Of a stretch of DNA of 64,000 bases, positions 1 to 7,874 are shown piece by piece. Numbering within the stretch: position 1 is the stretch's first letter; each line of letters begins with the position of its first letter. Position numbers and translations under genes: made by a program. The notes beneath the pieces were generated by a model, which worked only from the letters and a program-made list of their open reading frames with translations, had not been told where the DNA came from and ran no database searches. Source of the stretch: Xylanibacillus composti (GTDB lineage Bacteria; Bacillota; Bacilli; Paenibacillales; K13); the NCBI RefSeq assembly GCF_018403685.1, contig NZ_BOVK01000015.1, positions 177,758 through 241,757 on the forward strand. The letters are read 5' to 3'.

Positions 1-103
1 GCAGCTGACGATACGCGTTTCCGGTTATGCCGTCAACTTTATCAAGCTGACACGGGAACAGCAGCTCGATGTGATCCATCGCACGTTCCACGGCATGATG
101 TAA
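1..103 (+). CDS. pflB: pyruvate formate-lyase, C-terminal end (partial)
   Basis: Only the last 33 residues are in the window; the 5' part lies before base 1 and the reading frame starts at base 2. The tail carries RVSGYAV, the glycyl-radical motif of pyruvate formate-lyase, followed by [10 protein letters not shown] and a FHGMM end typical of PflB. PflB is a cytoplasmic enzyme that splits pyruvate plus CoA into acetyl-CoA and formate under anaerobic conditions; the radical sits on the Gly of that motif. The activating enzyme pflA follows about 130 bp downstream, the usual pair. The identification is strong despite the short length. Confidence 0.9.
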   Translation, partial: QLTIRVSGYAVNFIKLTREQQLDVIHRTFHGMM

Positions 104-233
104 GCTGCGGCGAGAGAAAGCCTGGCTGCTTGCTTGACGAGGGCGTGCCAGCCTACCTGGACGAATCATGCTGATATGCCTCAGGCCTTTCGATAGAGAA
201 CGTAACGGAAATTCAATGAAAGCGGGTGACAGC

Positions 234-1001
234 ATGATCGGACATATTCATTCGATGGAGACCTTCGGAACAGTAGATGGACCAGGCATTCGCTTCGTCC
301 TGTTCATGCAAGGCTGTGCGCTGCAATGCAGGTATTGCCACAACCCGGATACGTGGAGCAAGACGGGCGGGCAAAGCATGACCGTGCAGGAGGTGCTGGC
401 GGAGATAGAGCCGTATCTAGCTTACTACAAGTTATCGGGGGGAGGACTGACTGTAAGCGGGGGCGAGCCAACCTTGCAGGCTGCCTTTGTAGCCGAGCTG
501 TTCAGGCAGGCGAAGGAGCGCTGGGATTTGCACACGGCCCTCGATACGTCGGGCTACTGCGAGCCGGAGCTTGCACGAGACCTGCTGGCGCATACTGATT
601 TGGTGCTGCTGGATGTGAAGCAGATGGATCGGGAGAAGCATCGGCAGTTGACGAGCCAGTCGCATGATCGGATTTTCCGCTTCGCTCAGGAGCTGAAAGC
701 GAGCAGGAAGTCGGTTTGGATCAGACACGTGCTAGTGCCTGGCTGGACCGACGAGGAACAGCATTTGCGATTGCTCGGGCAATTTATAGAGAGAATGGAG
801 ATCGTGGAAAAGGTAGAAGTGCTCCCCTATCATCGCATGGGCGTATATAAATGGAAGCAGCTTGGATTGCCATATACTTTGGAAGACGTGGAGCCCCCCG
901 CGGAGGAGGACATAGAGCGAGCTTGCCGGTTCATTTCCCGGGGGAGGGATGAAGCGGGCGATCCGCAGGACCCAAAATGCCGGAAGAACAAGTGCGAATG
1001 A
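234..1001 (+). CDS. pflA: pyruvate formate-lyase activating enzyme
   Basis: This radical SAM enzyme installs the glycyl radical on PflB. Near the N-terminus it has HSMETFGTVDGPGIRFV and then the CxxxCxxC cluster motif in GCALQCRYCHN, which binds the 4Fe-4S cluster; GGGLTVSGGEP follows and is typical of PflA. With the ATG at 234 the protein is 255 residues, close to the usual 245-250. The start was chosen because GGGTGA lies just upstream and homologues begin at this point; an in-frame ATG at 216 has a poorer ribosome site and one at 168 none that is convincing. It follows pflB directly and ends at a bidirectional hairpin. The last 20 or so residues are charged and not conserved in the family. 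Confidence 0.93.
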   Translation: MIGHIHSMETFGTVDGPGIRFVLFMQGCALQCRYCHNPDTWSKTGGQSMTVQEVLAEIEPYLAYYKLSGGGLTVSGGEPTLQAAFVAELFRQAKERWDLHTALDTSGYCEPELARDLLAHTDLVLLDVKQMDREKHRQLTSQSHDRIFRFAQELKASRKSVWIRHVLVPGWTDEEQHLRLLGQFIERMEIVEKVEVLPYHRMGVYKWKQLGLPYTLEDVEPPAEEDIERACRFISRGRDEAGDPQDPKCRKNKCE

Positions 1002-1005
1002 AAAG

Positions 1006-1047
1006 AAGCCCGCATTCTGTCCAGTCATAGGACAGGAATGCGGGCTT
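1006..1047. terminator. bidirectional terminator hairpin
   Basis: The arms AAGCCCGCATTCTGTCC (1006-1022) and GGACAGGAATGCGGGCTT (1030-1047) pair with a single bulge around a 7-base loop, with A-rich sequence on the left and T-rich on the right. It lies between the convergent pflA and YheC/YheD-like genes and can serve both. Confidence 0.85.
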
Positions 1048-1068
1048 TCATATCGAGCTCGAACTCGG

Positions 1069-2172
1069 TTAGCCCGGCCGCTGTACATATTTGCGGGCTG
1101 CTTGCTGGATCAGATACACAGCGTAGCCGATCGGGTTGGCATAGGTGGATCGCCAGGCATCCGGCAATCCTGCCTTATCAAAGCTGTAACGAAGATCCCG
1201 ATTGTTGCATTCAATAAATACAGGAAAACCTTGGCTGGTAATGCCGACATCAAGCCCGATATCCGCCAGGTTGGGCAAGTGCTTATCCAATTGTTCGGCA
1301 ACGCTAAGGGAGAAGGCTTGCAGATCCTGCTCCACCTGATTGGTGTTCAGATGCGGGAGTGCCTGCAGGACATGTTCAAGCTGATAAACGGCCCCTCCTT
1401 GGGCAACGTTGGTCACGAATTTTCCTTTGGCTGCTACTTTCACCGCCATGCCGGTCACCTGCCATTCGCCGGTTTCATCCTTTTGTACGGATACGCGAAT
1501 GTCGAACGGCTTGTCGTCATAATGGGCGAGCGGCAGACACTGCTGAACAACATAGGGCCGCGAACGGATGAGCTTGAGCAGGCTTGGCGGCAGTTTCTTG
1601 CGGAAGCGGATGCGCCGTCTGGCCCGTCCATTGCCGGCGGAAGCCGGTTGAAACAGCCAAGCGCTCCCGCTCTTCTTGAGCTTGTAAATCCCTTTGCCTA
1701 TACTGCTGCTGTCCGGCTTGAGAATAATTTCATCATAGTGCTTCATCCACTGGCGAAGCGTGGCGCGCGTTGCCCTCTTCGTTCCCGGAAGATGGGGACG
1801 CAAGGCGTCATTCTCCATCAGCAAATCATGAATATAGACTTTTCCGTAGCGGTTTCCCCCGTTAAACACCACGCAGAGCTCGGACAGTTTGTTCAGCTTT
1901 AATTTGGACGCCTGCTTAAAGTACAAGGTGCGATTATGAATCACGAACGGCAATGGGATTCGTTTTCGCTCGTATCCTTGCGGTCCGGGAAGGCAGGCTG
2001 TCGCCTCCAGACGGTCCAGCGATATATCAGCGAGTCGCATGAAACAGAGCTGTACGCCGGAGCGTGCGGCCGCTTCCACATAGAAATCAAGTCTTTCCCG
2101 GTCCTTCTCCCCATTCCACATTTTACGATATACGCGATTGCTGATTAAAACTCCTACTCGAGGTTGCTCCAT
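1069..2172 (-). CDS. YheC/YheD family spore coat-associated ATP-grasp protein
   Basis: The 367-residue protein fits the YheC/YheD family of ATP-grasp proteins associated with the endospore coat of Bacilli. The N-terminal third has VGVLISNRVYRKM and a PFVIHNR segment; the ATP-grasp part shows ILKPDSSSIGKGIYKL (about residues 150-165), DIRVSVQKD, and LADIGLDVGI followed by FIECN near the C-terminus, the expected nucleotide and metal binding elements. AAGGAGGTGG precedes the ATG. The true substrate of the family is unknown; ligation of an amino or carboxylate group is only inferred from the fold. It is convergent with pflA and divergent from the glycan cluster. Confidence 0.85.
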   Translation of the reverse strand: MEQPRVGVLISNRVYRKMWNGEKDRERLDFYVEAAARSGVQLCFMRLADISLDRLEATACLPGPQGYERKRIPLPFVIHNRTLYFKQASKLKLNKLSELCVVFNGGNRYGKVYIHDLLMENDALRPHLPGTKRATRATLRQWMKHYDEIILKPDSSSIGKGIYKLKKSGSAWLFQPASAGNGRARRRIRFRKKLPPSLLKLIRSRPYVVQQCLPLAHYDDKPFDIRVSVQKDETGEWQVTGMAVKVAAKGKFVTNVAQGGAVYQLEHVLQALPHLNTNQVEQDLQAFSLSVAEQLDKHLPNLADIGLDVGITSQGFPVFIECNNRDLRYSFDKAGLPDAWRSTYANPIGYAVYLIQQAARKYVQRPG

Positions 2173-2414
2173 ACTCCACCTCCTTGATCAGTTCCCATCA
2201 TCCCTGCTGTGCTTGTTGCGCTGCTTGCACCGCTTCGTCCATCTTGGTTTCTTAAAAATAGTATGTACAGGGAGAACAAACGGATTGGACAAATAGCCGA
2301 GCAGGTGCGGGAATTAGGTTCTCGCCGCAGGGCATATGCCCTCCCGGCGTACGGGGATCTGTATATGATAATAGGAAGTACCCGGACGTTCATCCGGGCA
2401 GGGGGTGAACAACG

Positions 2415-3566
2415 ATGAGACGTTCCTACATGTGGATCGCGCCCGGAAGCTTCCCTGTACCATCTGCAGGGAGCAGCTCAGTCGAGAGAGCTGTGCATGA
2501 AATTGCGTCCCATTTGGAAGTCAGCGGCCGCAAATGCGTAGTGTCACGCCGATTCCCTGGTCAGGCCGGAAAGAAAGAGGTCCAAGGCGTCGAACATATT
2601 CGACTGCGCGCCAGACCGGGAGCTGCCTACTGCCGCAAGGCGGCGGCTGCAGCATGCCAATGCAAGCCCTCTCTCCTGCAAATTGAAAATCGCCCTTCCT
2701 GGGTGCGCATGTTCAAGAAAAAGCTGAAGCACTCGCCCGTATGGCTATCGCTGCATTCAACTACCTTCATCCAGCCCGCAAAGCTGTCCGCTGCCCGGGC
2801 ACAGCAAGAGCTGGCAGCGGCGGATCGCATTCTTGTAAACAGCCGCTATTTAAAGGAACATCTTCTGTCGCAGTTTGAGCTGCCGGCCGAAAAGATCCTG
2901 GTTAATCACTTGGGCGTGGACGCCGGCCAATTCGTGCCCAGACATTCTGCGCGAGGACAAAAGCTGCGCGAGGAGCTGCTCTCTCGTCTTGGCTATCGGG
3001 ATAAACAGGTCGTGCTGTTCGTCGGCAGACTGCGCGAGCAGAAGGGCGTGCATCTTCTGCTGGAAGCCGTTCCGAAAATAATCGAGCACTGTCCGGATAT
3101 CGTGGTGGCTATAGTAGGGAGCCCCTATTACAACAAGTACAGCCTCACACCCTATGTGGCGAATCTTCACCGGCTCGGCAACCGCTATCCGCATGCAGTG
3201 CGGTTTGTGCCTTTCGTCCATCATCATCAACTGCCGCGCTGGTATGCTGCGGCTGATGTGTGCGTCGTTCCTTCCACCCATGATGAAGCGTTTGGCTTAG
3301 TGAATGTGGAGGCCATGGCTGCAGGAGTTCCGGTCGTAGCTGCCGCTTCGGGAGGAATCTCGGAAGTGGTGCTCGACGGCCAAACGGGTTTTCTTCTTCC
3401 GCCGGAACAGCTGAAGCACAATCTAGCGGATGCCATTGTCCGCTTGCTCAAGGATCAGCCGCTGGCGGCGGCTTTGGGAGAAGGGGGAAGGCGACGGGTT
3501 GCGGAGCACTTCACATGGGAAGCATCTGCCCGAAGGCTGCAGGAGCTTTACCGCAGTTGTCTGTAG
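2415..3566 (+). CDS. GT4 family glycosyltransferase (CotSA-like)
   Basis: This 383-residue protein has the GT-B layout of family 4 glycosyltransferases: an acceptor-side N-terminal domain with the early sequence LPVPS-like FPVPSAGSSSVERA, then VLFVGRLREQKGVHLLLEAV (about residues 193-212) and an intact EX7E motif in DEAFGLVNVEAMAAGVPVV. It transfers a sugar from a nucleotide sugar, probably UDP-linked, to a glycan acceptor in the cytoplasm. GGGGGTGA precedes the ATG. It is the first gene of the plus-strand glycan cluster and is followed by two GT2 genes. It resembles spore-coat glycosyltransferases of the CotSA type, but the exact sugar cannot be told. Its EX7E motif is complete, unlike the six GT4 paralogues from 14091 on. 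Confidence 0.85.
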   Translation: MRRSYMWIAPGSFPVPSAGSSSVERAVHEIASHLEVSGRKCVVSRRFPGQAGKKEVQGVEHIRLRARPGAAYCRKAAAAACQCKPSLLQIENRPSWVRMFKKKLKHSPVWLSLHSTTFIQPAKLSAARAQQELAAADRILVNSRYLKEHLLSQFELPAEKILVNHLGVDAGQFVPRHSARGQKLREELLSRLGYRDKQVVLFVGRLREQKGVHLLLEAVPKIIEHCPDIVVAIVGSPYYNKYSLTPYVANLHRLGNRYPHAVRFVPFVHHHQLPRWYAAADVCVVPSTHDEAFGLVNVEAMAAGVPVVAAASGGISEVVLDGQTGFLLPPEQLKHNLADAIVRLLKDQPLAAALGEGGRRRVAEHFTWEASARRLQELYRSCL

Positions 3567-3661
3567 CCGCATGCGCGAACATGCCGCACCGCTCCCGGTA
3601 CAAGCGCCGTGTCCGCATTGGCGTGCGCACATACAATATGCCGAGGAGGTGGGGATCTGTC

Positions 3662-4426
3662 GTGAAGGCAAAGAAGTTGATTCACAATGCTAACCGCCCC
3701 AAAGTATCTGTCATTATACCAGTCATGAATGAACGCAAAACAATACGTCGGGTCATGGCGAGGGCAGCCAAGATTCATCCTCAAGTCGAGATTATTGTAG
3801 TAGCGAACGGATCGACCGACGGTACGGCGCGCATTGCCCGCGCGGCGGGCGCTCGTGTGCTGGTCTATCCCAAGCCTCTCGGGCATGATGTGGGCCGAAG
3901 CATTGGAGCGAAGGCCGCCAAAGGAGACATTTTATTATTCCTGGATGGGGATATACCGATAGCCTCGGCAGACTTGATACCCTTTATCAAGGCTGTGGAG
4001 GATGGCGTAGATGTGGCGCTGAACCGTTATGCCGGACCTGTTCATCGCACGCAAGTGCATTCGGTCATACTGGCGAAGCATGCGCTGAATATCGCTATGG
4101 GCCGATCGGATCTGCGGGGGGTTTCCATGACAACGGTTCCGCATGCCTTAAGCCGCAGCGCACTGCGGACAATTGGAGCCGATATCTTGTCGGTCCCCCC
4201 ATGCGCCCAAGTGCGCGCCGTTGCGAACGGATTGAAGGTGGAGGCGGTTCATCATGTGAATGTCGGTTCCACCAACCCGCGCAAGCGCAAGCGAGTGAAT
4301 GGCAAAGATCCGCTGGAATTTTTGATATTGGGGGACCATGCCGAAGCCATCCACAAATTGCTGACGATGAAAGGACCCCGGGCGAATCGGATCGACAAGA
4401 TTCGAAGACGGGAGTGGTTAGTGTGA
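3662..4426 (+). CDS. GT2 family glycosyltransferase
   Basis: A 254-residue GT-A type family 2 transferase. Just inside the N-terminus is VSVIIPVMNE, followed by VVANGSTDGT, and the metal-binding DxD is DGD at residues 95-97 (LLFLDGDIP). The GTG at 3662 was chosen because GAGGAGGTGGGG sits 8 bases upstream and because everything before it has no family similarity; an in-frame ATG far upstream would overlap the preceding gene. The C-terminal half includes GDHAEAIHKL and KGPRANRI, also found in its neighbour at 4423 (GDHMEALSQL, KGPRLAYA), so the two are tandem paralogues. No membrane segment is seen. Donor and acceptor are unknown. Confidence 0.87.
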   Translation: MKAKKLIHNANRPKVSVIIPVMNERKTIRRVMARAAKIHPQVEIIVVANGSTDGTARIARAAGARVLVYPKPLGHDVGRSIGAKAAKGDILLFLDGDIPIASADLIPFIKAVEDGVDVALNRYAGPVHRTQVHSVILAKHALNIAMGRSDLRGVSMTTVPHALSRSALRTIGADILSVPPCAQVRAVANGLKVEAVHHVNVGSTNPRKRKRVNGKDPLEFLILGDHAEAIHKLLTMKGPRANRIDKIRRREWLV

Positions 4427-5604
4427 AGAGCGACAAGCGAAAAAGACGAAAAAAAGGACACATACAGGCAGCGCATCCCGGCCGGCGCCGGAAAAGACGC
4501 GCAAGAAGGCTGGCGAACAGGCAGCTTGTTCGGAGGAAAAGACGCATTGGGCGAAGCAGAGGCCGCCGGGACCTTCGGAGCAAAGGACGAATCGCCGTCG
4601 TCTATTCGGACGCAAGCGAGCAGGAAAAGCGCCCGGAGGCGGATGCGCATTTGCTTCAGCTGGCCGCAACGGCGGGGGCTGAAGCAGAGGCCGCCATTCG
4701 CGGTTCAGGCGAGACAGTCGACAAGGCCCGGCTGCAGCAGAGATGGTCGGAATGGCTCGGGCAGGTTGTGCCGGGTCAAGTCCATCCGGCTGTGTATGAG
4801 TCGTTGATGCGCGCCTTTGTCGGGGGCGCGCATGCGGGGAATCCGGAGCCGCCTGATTGGCTGCTGCTGCCAGAGTCTCGCCCGGCCAGCTGCATCTTGA
4901 CCGCGATGAATGAGGAAAGGACAATCGGCAGCGTGCTGGAGCAGCTTGTCCGTATGCCGCTTCAAGAGATCATTGTTGTCGTGAACGGCTCGGCGGATCG
5001 CACAAGGGATATTGCGGAAACGTTCGAAGGCGTCAAGGTGCTGCATTATGAGAAGGCGCTGGGGCATGATGTCGGCAGAACATTGGGTGCCAAAGAGGCG
5101 CAAGGGGATTTGCTGCTCTTTATGGATGCGGATTTCGCTGTACCCGGTGAATTGCTGCTGCCGTTTTTTCTGGAGATTCGCAACGGGGCGGACATTGTGT
5201 TGAATGATATTTCTCCGTTCGTTGATCGTTTCGATCGCAGGGATGAGGTGACCATTATGAAGGAATTTCTCAATCGCGTCCTGGACCGAAACGACCTGTC
5301 GGTCAATTCCCTGACAGCGGTGCCGCATGTGATGACCCGACAGGCAGCATGGAGGATCGGGCTGGAGAAGCTGGCTGTTCCGCCGCTCGCGCAGGTGCTT
5401 GCTCTCGAAGCGGGGCTGCGCGTCGGGAAGGGCGGGCATGTCAATGTAGTCAAGCAAAATCGGCTTCGCACAAGCAATACCGGTGCGAAAAATCCGGTGG
5501 CGGAGATGATTATCGGCGATCATATGGAAGCGCTCAGCCAGTTGATCAAGCTGAAGGGACCGAGGCTGGCTTATGCCGATACGGTACGCCAAAGGCGAAG
5601 ATGA
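4423..5604 (+). CDS. GT2 family glycosyltransferase with arginine/lysine-rich N-terminus
   Basis: The protein (393 residues from a GTG that overlaps the previous stop by 4 bases) has three parts. Residues 2-56 are extremely basic: about 29 of 55 are Lys or Arg, in runs such as KRKRRKK and RRKRR. Residues 57-150 are a helical linker. From about residue 155 there is a GT2 catalytic domain with CILTAMNEE, VVVNGSADRT and the DxD as DAD at residues 235-237. The C-terminal half is paralogous to the gene just upstream. The basic tail may bind an anionic polymer or nucleic acid, or act as an anchor in a spore layer; that is inference. An upstream ATG at 4201 in the same frame is rejected because it would overlap the preceding gene by over 200 bases. 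Confidence 0.8.
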   Translation: MKSDKRKRRKKGHIQAAHPGRRRKRRARRLANRQLVRRKRRIGRSRGRRDLRSKGRIAVVYSDASEQEKRPEADAHLLQLAATAGAEAEAAIRGSGETVDKARLQQRWSEWLGQVVPGQVHPAVYESLMRAFVGGAHAGNPEPPDWLLLPESRPASCILTAMNEERTIGSVLEQLVRMPLQEIIVVVNGSADRTRDIAETFEGVKVLHYEKALGHDVGRTLGAKEAQGDLLLFMDADFAVPGELLLPFFLEIRNGADIVLNDISPFVDRFDRRDEVTIMKEFLNRVLDRNDLSVNSLTAVPHVMTRQAAWRIGLEKLAVPPLAQVLALEAGLRVGKGGHVNVVKQNRLRTSNTGAKNPVAEMIIGDHMEALSQLIKLKGPRLAYADTVRQRRR

Positions 5605-5616
5605 CGGGGGGATAGC

Positions 5617-6666
5617 ATGAAATCGCAAAAGAAAGGCAGGCATTTGCAGCTGAAGCGGCGTAAGGGGGTTGCAGCGCGCCTTGCCAGACAGAATAGCATG
5701 AGCTTTAATCAGGGCTTTGACGGCGGTTATTTGAAAGGATTTCAGACAGGATACGACTCCGGCTACGATGACGGCTACAACCAGGCGCACGGCAGGGGCT
5801 ACGGGGAAGGCTATCAAGATGGCCTGAAAGCGACCGATACGTATCAGCTCGGACTTGCCGCCGGCAAGGATGAAGGCGTATATGAGGCTGCCGAATCCTG
5901 GGTGGAGAAGCTGCTGCCTCCGAATACGATGCTGGCTGACGTGCCGATGGAAAAGCTGATAGAGGCAGGCTTGGGGCAATACAAGGATTCGCTCTATTCT
6001 GTAACACCGCCGGCGCAAATCGGCGAACAGCTGCTGCAGGCGGTTCAGTCCGCCACTCCTTACGGGCTGATCCGGTTGGGAGATGGCGAACTGTTAACGA
6101 TGGCGCAGGAAACCGCGATGTCCGACAGCGAGATACGAAGGCTGGGCTTCTTCCTGCCGTATGCGGGAGTTGAGATTCCCGACCGCGGCGCTCGCGACCT
6201 TCTTCTTGCCGGTATCCGCAAAGCCGACGCGATCGGCATTCCGTTGTCGCGCAAGCGGGCTTTTCAACCGCTTTTCCTTCAAGTGCTGCGCGCCCACGGC
6301 ATGGATTATCGGTCGCTGCCGCTGACCCACTCGCTGGTGAACTACGAGCTTTATCGCCAAGGCTACATCAACCGGCTGCTTGAAGCAGGGCGCGTGCTGG
6401 TCGTCGGAAACCTGGCCCATGATGTGGCCGAGAAGCTGCGCAGCAACGGCAACCGGGTCAGTGGAGCCGTACACCCTGTTCGCGGCATGGCGGATGTGCC
6501 GCGCGTGCTGGCAGACGTGGAAAAGCACTCCTTCGACTTTGCCCTTGTTTCCGCCGGAATCGCCGCAGTGCCCATTGTATCGCATATTCGTTCTGTCATG
6601 GGCAAGGTGGCCATTGATTTCGGCCATATGGCCGACCGCTATACGAAAGGAGGGGAAGGCTTTTGA
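5617..6666 (+). CDS. GT-D fold glycosyltransferase with Gly-Tyr repeat N-terminus
   Basis: This 349-residue protein starts with a basic stretch, then residues 33-69 form a period-4 repeat rich in Gly-Tyr/Phe (GFDGGYLKGF, GYDSGYDDGY, GYGEGYQDG). From about residue 140 there is a domain with LIRLGDGEL (151-159), the pattern of GT-D type glycosyltransferases related to DUF1792, and later VLVVGNLAHDVAEKLR and FDFALVSAG. A GGGGGATA ribosome site precedes the ATG. Gly-Tyr repeats of this kind occur in self-associating structural proteins, so the N-terminus may build or attach to an assembly; that is inference. It sits between the GT2 pair and three small helical proteins and reads as one operon with them. 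Confidence 0.78.
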   Translation: MKSQKKGRHLQLKRRKGVAARLARQNSMSFNQGFDGGYLKGFQTGYDSGYDDGYNQAHGRGYGEGYQDGLKATDTYQLGLAAGKDEGVYEAAESWVEKLLPPNTMLADVPMEKLIEAGLGQYKDSLYSVTPPAQIGEQLLQAVQSATPYGLIRLGDGELLTMAQETAMSDSEIRRLGFFLPYAGVEIPDRGARDLLLAGIRKADAIGIPLSRKRAFQPLFLQVLRAHGMDYRSLPLTHSLVNYELYRQGYINRLLEAGRVLVVGNLAHDVAEKLRSNGNRVSGAVHPVRGMADVPRVLADVEKHSFDFALVSAGIAAVPIVSHIRSVMGKVAIDFGHMADRYTKGGEGF

Positions 6667-6959
6667 ATGAGAATGAACTGCGGCTGCTCGAGCAGCTGGC
6701 CAACGCGCATGACCAGTTGGCCAGATTGCTGGAAGCGGAGAAGACCGTAGCGGCTCACATGGCCGCTCAGACCAATGGTTTGCCTAACCATCGCGGTGCG
6801 GCGGTCGGCGCCGAGAGGGCATATAAGCATGCAGGGCGGATTCAGGAGAATGTCATTGCATATTTGAATGGCATAGCCGGCGTATTGGAAGTGCTGGCTG
6901 AGCATACCGGATTAGTGCTTAGGGAGGAAGAGGAAGATGAGGACGAAGACGAAGAATAA
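6663..6959 (+). CDS. small acidic helical protein, paralogue A of three
   Basis: A 98-residue protein with a TTG start overlapping the previous stop; AAAGGAGGGG lies about 6 bases before the TTG, which decides the start. The sequence is almost all amphipathic helix (LRLLEQLANAHDQLARLLEAE, then IQENVIAYLNGIAGVLEVLAE) and ends in an acidic tail of about 12 Glu/Asp residues. It shares the layout LL-x-x-x-h-x-Q-LA-x-LL with the two genes that follow, so the three are tandem paralogues. There is no signal peptide, membrane segment or known domain that I recognise. The link to the GT-D gene suggests an accessory or scaffold role, which is inference. Confidence 0.72.
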   Translation: MNENELRLLEQLANAHDQLARLLEAEKTVAAHMAAQTNGLPNHRGAAVGAERAYKHAGRIQENVIAYLNGIAGVLEVLAEHTGLVLREEEEDEDEDEE

Positions 6960-6976
6960 CCGGCAGGAGGGGGACC

Positions 6977-7282
6977 ATGAGAGAGGAAACGCAAAAGCAG
7001 CGGCTATTGCTGTCAACCATTCGCATGCATGAACAGCTGGCGGAAATATTGGCGCATAAAGCGCTGGAAGCGGAGAAGGCCCGCAATTGGCTGTGCGGCT
7101 GCCTGGCAGAAGGGGACCCGTTAAAACCATGCCTCGCCGTGCACGAGCAGGTTGTAGAGATGCTGGAAGGCATTGCACGGGTGGAAAGCGGCATTGTCGG
7201 CCACTTGAAAATCTTGCTCGGGGAAGAAGAATCGGGCGGCGGCATGGATATGTTCGGCGGGAAGGGAGAAGAACCGTCATGA
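6977..7282 (+). CDS. small helical protein, paralogue B of three
   Basis: A 101-residue protein with GCAGGAGGGGG before its ATG. The N-terminal helix (RLLLSTIRMHEQLAEILAHK) lines up with paralogue A, and a second helical part (EQVVEMLEGIARVESGIVG) matches the IQENVIAYLNGIAGVLE region of A. It has three cysteines (CGC and PC) in the linker, which its paralogues lack, and a Gly/Met-rich acidic tail. It is in one operon with the GT-D gene. I recognise no named family; the function is unknown. Confidence 0.72.
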   Translation: MREETQKQRLLLSTIRMHEQLAEILAHKALEAEKARNWLCGCLAEGDPLKPCLAVHEQVVEMLEGIARVESGIVGHLKILLGEEESGGGMDMFGGKGEEPS

Positions 7283-7617
7283 CTGGGCTGCATGGCGCTG
7301 ACCTGGACAACAGCTTGCTGAAGAAGCGCCTGCTTGCGGCGCTCGTCCGTTCGCAGTACGCCATCGCCGATTTGCTGGATCATACCGCCGAACTTCGCCG
7401 TTCGCTGCCGTTCCCCGATGAGGAGCTGGCTATGCAGCAGCGTTCTGCGGCCTCGATGCTGGACGATTGGCTGAGGCAGGCTGCAGGAGCAGTTGTTGCC
7501 AGGAACGGTCGGGAACAGATGGATGAGTCTGAAGGGACCTCATTTCGTCGGAGACGCCTGCGCAAACGACCGGCGTCCCCATGGTTGGCAGATGGGGTTT
7601 TTCGGGCAGGATCATGA
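7279..7617 (+). CDS. small helical protein, paralogue C of three
   Basis: The ATG at 7279 overlaps the previous stop as ATGA and has GGGAGAAG upstream, giving 112 residues. LLKKRLLAALVRSQYAIADL matches the first helix of paralogues A and B, and SMLDDWLRQAAGAVVAR the second. Unlike A and B the tail is basic and reads through a likely transcription terminator (7577-7602), so the original stop may have been nearer and the last 30 or so residues may be a frameshift product or newly acquired. An earlier in-frame start at 7087 lies wholly inside the previous gene and is not used. Function unknown. Confidence 0.65.
   Translation: MTGLHGADLDNSLLKKRLLAALVRSQYAIADLLDHTAELRRSLPFPDEELAMQQRSAASMLDDWLRQAAGAVVARNGREQMDESEGTSFRRRRLRKRPASPWLADGVFRAGS
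7577..7602 (+). terminator. rho-independent terminator inside the end of the preceding gene
   Basis: CCCCAT (7577-7582) and ATGGGG (7592-7597) form a stem with a 9-base loop followed by TTTTT (7598-7602). It overlaps the last codons of the gene at 7279-7617 and would end the first glycan operon. Confidence 0.6.
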
Positions 7618-7874
7618 AACATGGGAAATGTGCAGAGCCGGTGGAGGGCACCCGCATAGCTGAAACAGTGCGGCGTGCTCTTTTTGGCTTTCGGGCAAAG
7701 CACGCTTCCAAAGCTCGGCGTTGGTTGCTGCGGGTTTGACCTTGGTTAAGAGCAAGGCATGCTCCACCTCTGCCTAAATTGACGCATACCCGTCCAATGG
7801 TCTATTCGCTTGTACGGAAATCAACATAAGATGAATTGTTCTACAAGCGCATATTCGTTTTGGAGGTGGTGGAA

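Noticed and set aside
949..1902. A 317-residue open frame opposite the YheC/YheD-like gene.
   Set aside because: It passes through the pflA stop and the terminator hairpin and runs antisense to a supported gene.
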